From contig JALLLS010000008.1 in the NCBI GenBank assembly GCA_025094145.1, forward strand, positions 124,001-188,000: a stretch of DNA of 64,000 nucleotides, written 5' to 3'. Made by a program: the position numbers and the translations under genes. This document shows, piece after piece, positions 1 to 9,575 of this stretch. The notes below the pieces were generated by a model. The model did not search any database, was not told the DNA's origin, and saw nothing but the letters and a program-made list of their open reading frames with translations. Source of the stretch: Spinellus fusiger (lineage: Eukaryota; Mucoromycota; Mucoromycetes; Mucorales; Phycomycetaceae). Every line of letters starts with the position of its first letter. Within the stretch, counting starts at the first letter, position 1.

Positions 1-861
1 AACAAGTTGGCAGTGTTCACATAAAAAAAAACATTAAAATGACTTTATTGAAAAACTATTATTGAATCTTATTTCCACAACTCTTTGAGTATAAAGTTGA
101 TTATTGGTTTTTTCCAAATGATTTGCACATTCGATTCTTTTTTTTTTCATATTCAATTTTCATATTTACATGTATGAAGTAAGAGAGAAGCTTTACGGTT
201 TAATTGTCTTTTTCCAACAGTTTTTGATATATGCTTAGTCCTTGAGCCAAAGATTTAATAAATAGTACTATAAATAAAGATTGATCTTTGGTAAAAACAG
301 TAAGATTGTAGAAGACTATTCTTTTACTTCATAATATATGCAAACATGAAAATTGAATACACAAAAATAGTCTCGGAACGCAAAAAAATCAGATGTGCAA
401 ATTGTTTGGAAAAAACAAATATTGTTAAAATAAGAAGTTATGTTTCATTTACTTTACAATCTTCAATCTAAAAAGCTATACCATTTTGATTCTTACTTTT
501 GGATAAAATGTTTAATTAATATTCCAGACTTGAATATTTATTATAGAGTCTATAATTAAGGTGGCAAAAGAAATGATTGTTTAAAGACGTAGTATATTTC
601 ACAATGACTGTAGATAACACAAAGTTTTCGGAATACAAGGAATCTTCTTAAACTACCGTAGTTTTATGAAACTTATTTATTTCTTTCAGTTTTTTTTTCA
701 CTCTTCTTGATTTGCTTGACAGAATCCAACTTAATTTTTGGATGTCTCATTTGTGCTTGTAAAGCTCTTCAATTACTCAGGAGTATCCACATTTATTATT
801 TTAGATCTTCAGTCGGCTCTAGATTGTACAGAAAAACTGGCTACACTCATTCTATAGTAAG
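1..861. other. AT-rich stretch, no gene seen
   Basis: No family is recognised here on either strand. The open frames are short, lack conserved motifs and sit in AT-rich, stop-dense DNA. The stretch ends where a repeat related to 19706-19984 begins. Confidence 0.5.
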
Positions 862-1134
862 TGTCATCTTTGGCTTTAACCAAAGGAAATCCGGACAGTT
901 CAAAGAGTAAACAAAGTCTGATCTTTATTGATGGGTCTTTCACACCTCTTTTATACTTTTTTAATTACTACTATCTACTAATAAAATCTATGGAAAGCCT
1001 CCTCTTTCTAAAATTCTATCCCTTAGATATACGCCTTGCTACCAGCTCTTCTACCATGTAGTTCCATTTAGGTAGTCTGTTTCTATTGACGGGAATGATC
1101 GAGATATCCATTTATGGAAGGTGATTATCCGACA
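862..1134 (-). repeat. Candidate solo LTR (copy 1, inverted relative to copy 2)
   Basis: This roughly 270-bp block matches 19706-19984 in reverse orientation, with many substitutions. Both copies run from TGTC to GACA, the TG...CA termini with a short terminal inverted repeat that is usual for LTRs, and include an AATAAA-like signal near the 3' end. No 5-bp target duplication and no flanking gag or pol is visible, so this could be an old solo LTR or another dispersed repeat. Confidence 0.42.
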
Positions 1135-1197
1135 CAAGTCCCAAATATAGAGAATATTGTCCTGCATGAAAACAAGAATATATTTTATAGACAAATA

Positions 1198-2560
1198 CAG
1201 TCACACCCAATTGAATTTAATACTTTTGAAAATAAATTTCAGGATGAAATATTTAGGATATGTTCAACATTAGATAAAACACTCCACATTTGATATAGAA
1301 GCTTCAAACTTTCACACAATAAAGCTCAAAATATTTGATTATAGAAAATATGATGATAATAATAATAATATCATTAATATTTTGTATGGCCTCCTTTGGC
1401 ATCTATTACGGCCTGGCATCTATCTGTCATACTCAGAACTAATCGTTATGCAAGTTCAACACCAACCCTCTCCCACTCCTCTGCAATTAGAGCCTTCAAA
1501 ATTTCAACATTGGTAATAGATACCCTTCTTTCCTCAATTCGTCTTTCCAAGGCCCACCAGACGTGTTCAATTGGGTTTAAGTCAGGAACTTGTGCGGGCC
1601 AGTACTCAAAGCCCCTAATTTGATGCGTCTCTTTCCACCATCTGGCATAGGCCCCAGTATGACAACTAGCACTATCTTCTTGTAACAGAGACTATCTGTT
1701 TTCTTTCTGATGCAATTCCATGAACCAAGGATGGAACTCATCAGCCAAGATATTGACATATTCGTCTTTATCTACAGTGCCATCAACAAAGACTAATGGG
1801 CCAAATCCACCCACCCAAATACAGCTCCAAAGCATGACCCCAACACCACCAAACTTTGTTGTTGGAACAATATGATTAAGATCATACCTTTCTCTAACTT
1901 TTCTGATTGCACGGGCACCTCCATCGTTCCCTTTCACGGTGTACCTGGACTCATCAGACCAGACAACGCCTTTCCACTGGTCGTTCGTCCAATTGACATG
2001 TTCTTTAGCCCAACGAAGCCGTTTCTCTTTGTATTTTTCAGTTAAGGCTAGCTTGTGAGCTGAAGAAAAAGATCCGAACCCTAACTGCTTACAGTAGCTG
2101 ATAATGTTGTTTCTACATACATCAACCTGAATCTTCAACATTTCTAATTTCAGTTGATTCTATGAGACAAATGGACTCTTTCTAATGACTTTTTCCAGGT
2201 GTCTGAGGTCCTTCTCACTGGCTTTTTATTTATTTATTTATGTTTTTCATGACTATTTAAACGTAATGGTGACCCACGTTCTTTGATGTTTCTGATAATA
2301 TTTTGAACTGTGGACCTTTTTCATCTCAACTACGTTTGCGATGATAGTCAATTTTAATCCAGCCTTAAACAGGTAATAAATGCCCCATAGCTTTTTATCT
2401 TCTGCTTTTTTATCTTCTCCACGAGTTTGAGTTTCTGGAAATGTATCTGAAATGTTGTGTTGGTTTAATAATATTTGGAAAGAAGAAGAGTTTTATGCAA
2501 AAAAAAAAGTTTTTTTTTATTAAAATTTAGGCAAGTATTAAATTCAATTGTGTGTGACTG
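1198..2560 (-). mobile_element. Tc1/mariner element, family A
   Basis: The element is bounded by TA dinucleotides (1196-1197 and 2561-2562). Its inverted termini both begin CAGTCACAC and continue into similar AATTGAATTTAATACTT sequence, about 40 bp in all. Inside is a minus-strand DDE transposase. Related but shorter family A relics occur at 14055-14530 and about 34570-35003. Intact termini with a frameshifted transposase suggest it is no longer autonomous. Confidence 0.85.
1385..2141 (-). pseudogene. Family A Tc1/mariner transposase, frameshifted
   Basis: The minus-strand frame from 2141 to 1692 reads a DDE transposase core: a helix-turn-helix remnant, then WSDESRY carrying the first catalytic Asp, then KFGGVGVMLW. 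After about 1692 the conserved continuation (a second-Asp region resembling EDSASCHTG, then a LNPIEHVWW-like motif) moves to another frame, so the gene has at least one frameshift. The C-terminal part extends to about 1385, ending in a region that encodes VIDAK-like residues. The N-terminal DNA-binding part is also eroded upstream of 2141. Family assignment is firm from motif order; activity is not expected. Confidence 0.8.
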
Positions 2561-2562
2561 TA

Positions 2563-3009
2563 TATGTGCATAATAAGGTCATAAAAATAAAACCCTAAGG
2601 CCATCAAGTTGATTTTTTTTTGCTGTAGGACACTACATCCAGGTGATTCTGATTGATGGTCTGTACTCTCACTCTCTCACTAATATCTTTGAAGGGTTTT
2701 CTCTATGTAGTAATTTATCTGCACCGACATTTTATCTTTTATTTCCTTATTTAGTTTATCTTTTATTTTCTTATTTATTTTATTTCTTATTTATTTATTT
2801 TATCTTGATTCATTTAAACTTTCATTGATCTACTTGTATTGTTCAACAATTATATAATTTTTCCTATTAATATGTCACAAGGAACAGAATGATAGATAAT
2901 ATAAGACCAATAATCATAATAATCATAAACAAAAAAAAACATGTAAAAGGTCTTTAAGTGTAAAAACATAATCTTAATTCTTACACTATAAAGTTGAAAT
3001 TAGTCGAAC
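2563..3009. other. Intergenic spacer between two mariner elements
   Basis: AT-rich and T-rich DNA with no supported gene. A 61-codon plus-strand frame at 2643-2828 is low-complexity Tyr/Phe/Leu sequence translated from TTTA-rich DNA and is not credible as a protein. Confidence 0.5.
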
Positions 3010-3011
3010 TA

Positions 3012-4349
3012 AAGTGACCCAACAAATGTAATCGATAGTTTCAAATTCCGGGCTATTTTTATACCAAAAATAATAAAAATTATTCTTTTTCTCTAATGTC
3101 TGACTCATCCAACACTGTAAATATCTTTCCCAAGAACCCATAGATGTATATGAAATGTACCATCCTCGAGACTCGCTCAGACATTCTCCATGAGGTGCTG
3201 AACATGAACAACACTCTGGCCGAGACATATCGTATGCTTAATATTCCTCCCACCACTGTAGGGGACATAGTGAAGCACTACAGGGAAACAGGCTTAGTGG
3301 TGCCTTCTCCCAAGAGTAGCTGACGAAGAAAGTTGGACGATATGGCCCTCCGGTCGTTGAGAAGAATAGTGGTTAGTGATCCTCATCAGACCAAGGAGGC
3401 CATTAGGGCAAGCATGGCCATCAAGGAATCAGACAAGACTCTGAAGAGGTACCTTGATGAAATAGGGCTCCACCCTTTCAGTCCAGTGGTGAGGCCTTTT
3501 CTCACGAAGAAACGTATGGAGGCAAGGCTCCAGTGGGCCTATGAGCACATTGGTTGGACACTTGAGCAGTGACAAGAGGTTGTCTGGTCTGATGAGTCCA
3601 GAGTAGAGCTGATGAGCCATGACAGGGAGATCAAAGTTATCAGGCAGTGTGGTACGGTCTTTGAGACCAAGAATGTCTTGAAAACAAGGAAGTTTGGAGG
3701 TGGTGGAGTGATGGTATAGGTCGTTATAGTGGGGAGGGTGTTGGGAGACTGGTCGTAGTGGATAGTAGGATAAACTCCGACAAGTACATCAATGCCTTGG
3801 GAGAGGCCTACTGCTATGAACTAGAGTGTCTCTCTCTCCTAAACCCTGGAGTCAGTTACCGCCTACAGGAGAACAGTGCTAGACCCCACACGAGCTAGGG
3901 AACTTGTGAATGGAAGGCAGAAAAGAGTGTGAAAACTCTTCTTTACTGGCCCTCACAAAGTCACGATCTCAATCCAATTGAGCATCTATGGGCCCACCTC
4001 AAAAAGGTTATCAGGAAGGAAAGGATGGTGTATACCACCATGGAGAAGTCCGAGGCGGCCCTGATGCTAGAATGGGGTAAAATGTCAAAGGAAGTGACAG
4101 ACACCCTCATTGCCAGTATGGGGCGGAGATGCCAGGCCGTCATTGATGCCAAGGGTAGCCATAGTGGCTATTAATTGGCCTTGTAACAAAACTTTCTTTT
4201 TGTCTTATACACACTCTATTATGTATCTATTGAAAGTTTTATGTCTTTAGCTAATAAATTCATGAAGTTATAACACTATTAAGATAAAGTATAAATCCAA
4301 AAAAGAAAATCTGCATTTAAAATCATCGATTACATTTGTTGGTTCACTT
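3012..4349 (+). mobile_element. Tc1/mariner element, family B
   Basis: Both ends carry AAGTGACCCAACAAATGTAA-like inverted termini (the right end reads TTACATTTGTTGGTTCACTT) flanked by TA. The interior is a plus-strand transposase. The middle part, about 3100-3700, is nearly identical to 22300-22900 and to the reverse complement of 16620-17220, so these copies spread or exchanged sequence recently. The termini differ from those of the related arm elements, which suggests exchange between subfamilies. Confidence 0.85.
3090..4174 (+). pseudogene. Family B Tc1/mariner transposase, broken
   Basis: The plus-strand reading starts near 3090 and includes a frame at 3333-3572 with a helix-turn-helix region followed by WSDES just after a TGA at about 3570. 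The C-terminal block at 3929-4174 contains the SHDLNPIEHLWAHLKK region that precedes the third catalytic acidic residue, and ends VIDAKGSHSGY. Stops at about 3320, 3570 and 3718 and a frame change around 3715-3900 break the gene. The equivalent copies at 16.6 and 22.5 kb keep a longer open N-terminal frame. Confidence 0.8.
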
Positions 4350-4369
4350 TATAATCAGAGATATACAGT

Positions 4370-4932
4370 TTAAAGTATTTTTATTTTTTGGGTGTGATTT
4401 GCTATTCGCGCATTGGGCATATCAGCCACCCTATGAGACTTTTGGAAAAAATAAGAATAAACATATAAACACTTCAAATACAACAGTGAAAAATAATAAT
4501 GCAAATGAATGGGAAACAGAAAGAAAAGAGAATATAAAACCTCAAAATGAGGGGAAAATAATGAAAATGAGTGGAAATGATGGTAAAATAAGAATTATGA
4601 ATGGACATCCAAAAGGCCATAAAGTCAGCAAGGAAACCAGGACACCAAAAAGATAACCTTCATCTTGTGGCAATTCGAAATCCAACGATGAATACTTAGA
4701 GCAACTCGGACAATCCTGAGAATATATGTAGCAACTACACTAGCAGCTTCTGGCTTTGCTAAACTGGTTAAGAATGGGTGGGTAGAAGAGAGATCAGAGG
4801 AGAAGTGAGGATACAGTGTCTATTGCTGAAGGAGTCTTTTGCACTCTATGGCGGCGTTGGTGTTCCCGCTCAACACACCCATCAGCAGCCTCAATGAGCA
4901 AGCTACCAGCTGATGGCTCTACCTTAAAGTCT
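4370..4932 (-). mobile_element. 5'-truncated LINE tail, copy 1 (antisense)
   Basis: This is the reverse complement of the LINE 3' end seen at about 24530-25085: the last codons of the LINE ORF lie near 4810-4930 and the 3' untranslated tail runs down to 4370. The LINE 3' terminus abuts a 16-bp sequence (4354-4369) repeated at 4933-4948 and 5134-5149, as expected of a target-site duplication. Only about 0.56 kb of the element is present. Confidence 0.8.
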
Positions 4933-4948
4933 ATCAGAGATATACAGT

Positions 4949-5133
4949 TCAAAGTATTTTTTTATTTGTGGGTGTTGATTGCTATTCGCGCATTGGGCAT
5001 GTTGGCCACCCTATGAGAACTTTTGGAAAAAAAATAAGAATAAACAAATAAACACTTCAAATACGAAAGTGAAAAAAAGAATGCAAATGAATGGGAAACA
5101 GAGAGAAAAGAGAATATAGAACCTCAATGAGGG
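4949..5133 (-). mobile_element. 5'-truncated LINE tail, copy 2 (antisense)
   Basis: A second, shorter copy of the same LINE 3' tail, in the same orientation as copy 1 and directly next to it. It covers only the distal 3' untranslated part. It is flanked by copies of the same 16-bp sequence at 4933-4948 and 5134-5149, so two LINE insertions used one target. The third copy of that target overlaps the first bases of the adjoining mariner. Confidence 0.8.
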
Positions 5134-5145
5134 ATCAGAGATATA

Positions 5146-6470
5146 CAGTGACTTTCAAAATAATGAAGATTTTTTATGTCCCGGTATGCTTCTGTAATAG
5201 AAAGTACTCATTGCGTTTAATAAAAATACACATTAAACACACAGTAGAGACTTGAAAATTGGATGAAATATAAAGGTCAACAGGATAATATATACAAGTT
5301 TATTGGGTGGAAACCTTTAATGTTTGGTGCTTCTACTCTTGGCCTCAATGACAGTCCTACATCTCCCATGTATGCTAGCAATGAGGGTGTCTGTGGTGTC
5401 CTTGAGAATATTCTCCCATTCTTCTAACAAGAGTACCTTCAAATCTTAAAGAGTACTTCTTGGAGTCATTCTCTTTCTTATTGCCCTGTCAATATCTTCC
5501 CATAAATGCTCTATGGGGTTGAGGCCGGGGCTTTGTGAGGACCACCCCTCTATAGTGGCAATGCTCTCTTGTGCCTTCCACAAACTGGACTCTACTCTTT
5601 TAGCAGCTGGCATTGCCCTCTTGAAGAACACAATATACCGCTGGATTTAGTACCATGAGTCGAGCCAGATCAGGGCAGTCATCCTTCTTTAAGATCTCAA
5701 TGTATCTTCTACTGTCAATACTATCCTTCACAGGCACCCACCTTCACTAGAGAAAGAACCCCACACCATTACACTACTACCACCAAACTTCATTGTTGGC
5801 TTGAAATTATTTGGGATAAGTCCCTCCTTCTTTCTTTGCACCACTCTGTTGCAGTTATTGGTTCTCATCAGTTGGTACTTCGATTCATTGGACCAGATGA
5901 ATGTCTTGCAGTCTTCCTCAGTCCAATAGAGGTGGGCCTTAACCCAACCAAACTTCAACTTCTTGTGCTTATTGGTGAGGGAAGTTTTCCTAACCACCCT
6001 GCAAGAAAACAGGCCAAGCTTCATCATTTTTTCTGAAAGTGTTCTTGGACACTTTGGTGGTCATTTGCTTGCGAAACTGATTCATTGTCTGAAATGAATC
6101 CCTTTTTACTTTGTGTTCAACCTCTCTCTCATCCCTCTCCATCAGAATAGACTTGAGCCTAAAGCCTCTTTCTGCTTTGAAACAGTCAGTCCCCCTACAT
6201 CTCTTCATGATAAGGCTGACAGCGGAATGAATGACGCTAAACATGGCTACACTATCCACTTGTCTGGTACCATTGACGGTGGCCTCCTGAACAATGAGTC
6301 TACGAGTGAAGTCGTCGATATTCTTTTTTCTGTTTTCAATAGGCCTGGTGGTTTGTTCAGTGGTGTTGGACATAATGGATGTTATAGTGGAAAAAGAAGA
6401 AATGAGGAATAAGCAAAAAAAAAAAAGAAACCTGCATTTGAAGATGACCGGTTACTTGTTGAGGGCTACT
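5146..6470 (-). mobile_element. Tc1/mariner element, family C
   Basis: The left terminus (5146, next to TA) begins CAGTGACTTTCAAAATAATG, and the same type of end recurs at 23491 in reverse orientation. The right terminus is different: around 6435-6470 it resembles the family B' end at 14015-14052 (GGTTACTTGTTGAGGG core). The interior is a minus-strand transposase unlike families A and B. Mismatched ends make the right boundary approximate. Confidence 0.7.
5325..6373 (-). pseudogene. Family C Tc1/mariner transposase, broken
   Basis: The reading is split over three minus-strand frames: an N-terminal helix-turn-helix part (6373 to about 5990), a middle part with IWSNESKY (first catalytic Asp replaced by Asn in the usual WSDES motif) and KFGGSSVMVWG (6027-5728), and a C-terminal part with LNPIEHLWEDIDR (5631-5446) that continues to about 5325. 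Frameshifts separate the blocks. The Asp-to-Asn change together with the frame breaks argues that it is inactive. Confidence 0.75.
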
Positions 6471-6532
6471 TCACCATAGCCTCACAAATAACAGGGCCTT
6501 TTATTCAATGAAATATTGGTTTTAAAGTATTC

Positions 6533-9486
6533 TTAGTTGATACCAATTTCTTCACGCATGAAAGCTTCTGAAGAAGGTTCACGGTTCAAGAATCTCTTAA
6601 GCATTTCCATTCCATCAACACTGCTACCCTTCTCCAAAATCTCTTTGCGATAAGCATAACCCACTTCGCGGGAAAGAGTATGTCCTACAAACTTGCTAAA
6701 GTACATGTCGCTTGAGAACACCTTGGACCACATGTAGCCATAGTATCCTAGTAAGCAAGATTAGCATCTATTGAATATTTGCCTAGATTAGCTTACCTGC
6801 ATCATATCCACCCATTACATGGCTAAATGACGATATTAATAATCTGTCTATTACACTTCTATCTTACCCAAATGAAGCCTGACCGAAACTTCCTTCAGGG
6901 GCAGCAATGAAGCAAATTTTCTCTCCCAATTCATTGTAGAGTTTAGTTGTATCCAAATGTTCATCTATACCACAACAGTTAGCTCTTATTATAAAAGTAA
7001 AAGTTACCATCCGAAGTGTGAATATCCATGTCAAAGATACCAAAGAAGAGTTGACGCAGATTATCAATAGCCGCATTGACATTCTTAGACTTGATGATCA
7101 ATTCAATTGTATCATCAGAGAGAGGCTCTCCAGTCTCAAAGTGAGCAGACAAGTACTTCAAAGATGTTGCATCATAGCACCAGTTTTCAAGCATCTATAC
7201 ATTGCCAAATTAATACATACACTCATTACCGTCTGACTCATGTCTCTCTTTTCATTTCTTTTTACCTGAGAAGGAGCTTCCACAAAATCGCCCTCAACAG
7301 TAGTACCATGGAAGCGACTATATTTTGTTCGACTACAGATGTGGTGCATGACATGACCCTGAAGACATAGTAAGTTCAAGAGAATATTGTAATGTACTCT
7401 TTCTTACCAATTCATGGAAAAGTGTCACAACCTCCTCATGCTTCAAAAGTGAAGGCTTGTCCTTTGTACTGTAAACAATTAGTATTAGCTATTTTCTATT
7501 TTCACTTACGGTTTGGTAAAGTTAGCTACCATGGCAGCAATGGAAGGTACATAAGTTCCATCTTCTTTCATGTAAGCAGGCTCAACAGGGAAGCAGGCAG
7601 CATGAGGATCTAACCACATTATTAGCCCCTTTCTTTTCTTTTCTATTGATAGTAGTAGTAAAATACAACTTCTTACACTTGCTATCTCTGGGGAACAAGT
7701 CAAGATACATGTAGCCCATGAAACTCTTATCTTCTGCATCATCCCAGCACTCAAAGATCTGTACATCTTCGTGCCAGACGACTGCCTTATCTTTGGACAC
7801 TTTGTTGAATTTCAGGCCCAATACCTTCTCATAGATATCCAACATTTCTATGAATGGAGCATATTAATATACAGGGCTAGATAATGGAACTTACTTTGGA
7901 TTGTGGCTTCAAGGACAAAGTATTTCTTGATCTTTTCTTGATCCACAGAGTAATGCTTCTCAAGAAGAATGCGCTTATAGTAGCTAGTATCCCAGGCGTT
8001 GATCTTTCCATCATACTCTTCATGGTTTTCAGCTATTTAGTAGTTACAGTAAGTCTATTATATATGTTTGCATGCAAGTACAACTGATTACCTTTCTCTT
8101 TTTTCTTAATCTCTTTAAGAACATTGAATTCTCTGATACCGGCATCCTTCAAACGTGTAGCCAAATCATCTACAAACTATTCTTATGTTTAGTGATATTT
8201 CTTATTATACTATTCTTACATTACGGACAGCACCCACAGTCTTGGCCATTTTAACATCAAGGATAAAAGCAGCATGTGATTCATAGCCCAAGATCTGTTA
8301 TCCAAAGTAGCATGTTATCCACTGGATTCATTGCATTGGGGTTAATTGCTTACCTTTGCACATTGTCTGCGAATCTTTACAGCCTAACAATAGCTAAGCA
8401 CACAGCCCTTAGTAATAAGCATTGACTTACCTCTTCTAAAAGAACAATGTTCTCATGGCTACGCGACTCGTAAGCAGTCATGTGAGTCTTTCGTGTATTC
8501 TCATTTTTACACAATCTCATCACTAAGAACAGTGATTGATAATAAATATAAAAGTAAACAAGAAGCAATCCTCAACTTACATGGAATATAGTCTTATAAA
8601 AGAAACCAGTTAGAGTCAGTCATATTCCTACCAATTTCTATATATTTTACTATTTACCTGGATACCTATTATATGAATGAGTATATTTGTATTTCTGTTT
8701 ATGCTCTTGAACTTACTTCATTGTTAGGACATATTTCTTGACGCCATCCATTTCTTTTGTAGTCAAACCCCCTTCAAAGCAATGAGTTATAATTCACCAA
8801 GAGATGAATAACTTACCAATAAAGTCATCATCCAAGCCCGTCAATTCTTCCTATTTTACATTGACTCATTATTTTGTTATTCATTAAAAGAAGCACTCTA
8901 CCTTGGTGAACAAAAGACTGCTGTTTTCTCGACTCCAGTTCTTGTTGTATTCAATGGTGACTTCACTAAGACGCTTACGAAGCTGTTTGAGATGATCACA
9001 CTTCTCTGAGGAGAGGTGGAGACCATTGCGACGAAAACCACGCTCCATATGCTTTAACAGACGAGCATCCTCATGTTCAAACCCACTCAAGTCTGTCTTA
9101 TTGATAAAGTCGTGGATAGAGACATAGAGATCGTGACGCATGCTTTGTTCAATACTGAACTCTTCATATACTCTTTCTGCTTCAACTGCTGCCTCACGCA
9201 CAGCAGCGTCAGGAGACACCTGAGAGAGAAGATTGACAAGAAGAATTCTGTCTAATGTAGTATTTGATAAGCACAGTGCCTACACAGCACCGTAAATACC
9301 TGACATGGTGTTTTCAATATGGGCCAAAGGACGAACAATAGTCTCGTAAGACTGTTCTTCTGGCTTCAAAGCAGCAATAGTGTCATTGACAGCAAGTTCC
9401 TTTTCAATTGCATCCCTGATGATGGATGCTACTTGTTCAGGAGTGATAGTAAAATCAAGAGTAGGTGCAGGTGCAATACGCGACAT
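6533..9486 (-). CDS. M3-family zinc oligopeptidase (saccharolysin / thimet oligopeptidase type)
   Basis: A multi-exon minus-strand gene for a cytosolic metallo-oligopeptidase that trims short peptides. The first exon starts at ATG 9486 ([20 protein letters not shown]). Later exons carry the family pattern: a long helical N-terminal part, then the zinc motif HELGH followed by [17 protein letters not shown] and [11 protein letters not shown], then a C-terminal helical region ending REEIGIN just before the TAA at 6533. The zinc motif is split by a 49-nt intron (7359-7407) between the Leu and Gly codons. Gene span and the ordered motifs fit a full-length M3 enzyme of about 680 residues. The next gene upstream ends only 89 bp away, so the promoter must be very short or overlap that gene's 3' region. 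Exact exon borders near 8580-8870 are uncertain. Confidence 0.9.
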
Positions 9487-9575
9487 AATAGAAACAAAAG
9501 TAACAAGTCAACAACCAAAATAAACTTTTTATTGATCCAAAAAACAATTTGTACGCCACTCAGTCACACTAAAAT

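Larger units (their letters stand above)
4354..5149. repeat. Triplicated 16-bp LINE target site
   Basis: The sequence ATCAGAGATATACAGT occurs at 4354-4369, 4933-4948 and 5134-5149, bracketing the two truncated LINE tails. The last copy contains the TA-CAGT start of the family C mariner, so the original target was that mariner's outer end. Confidence 0.85.
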
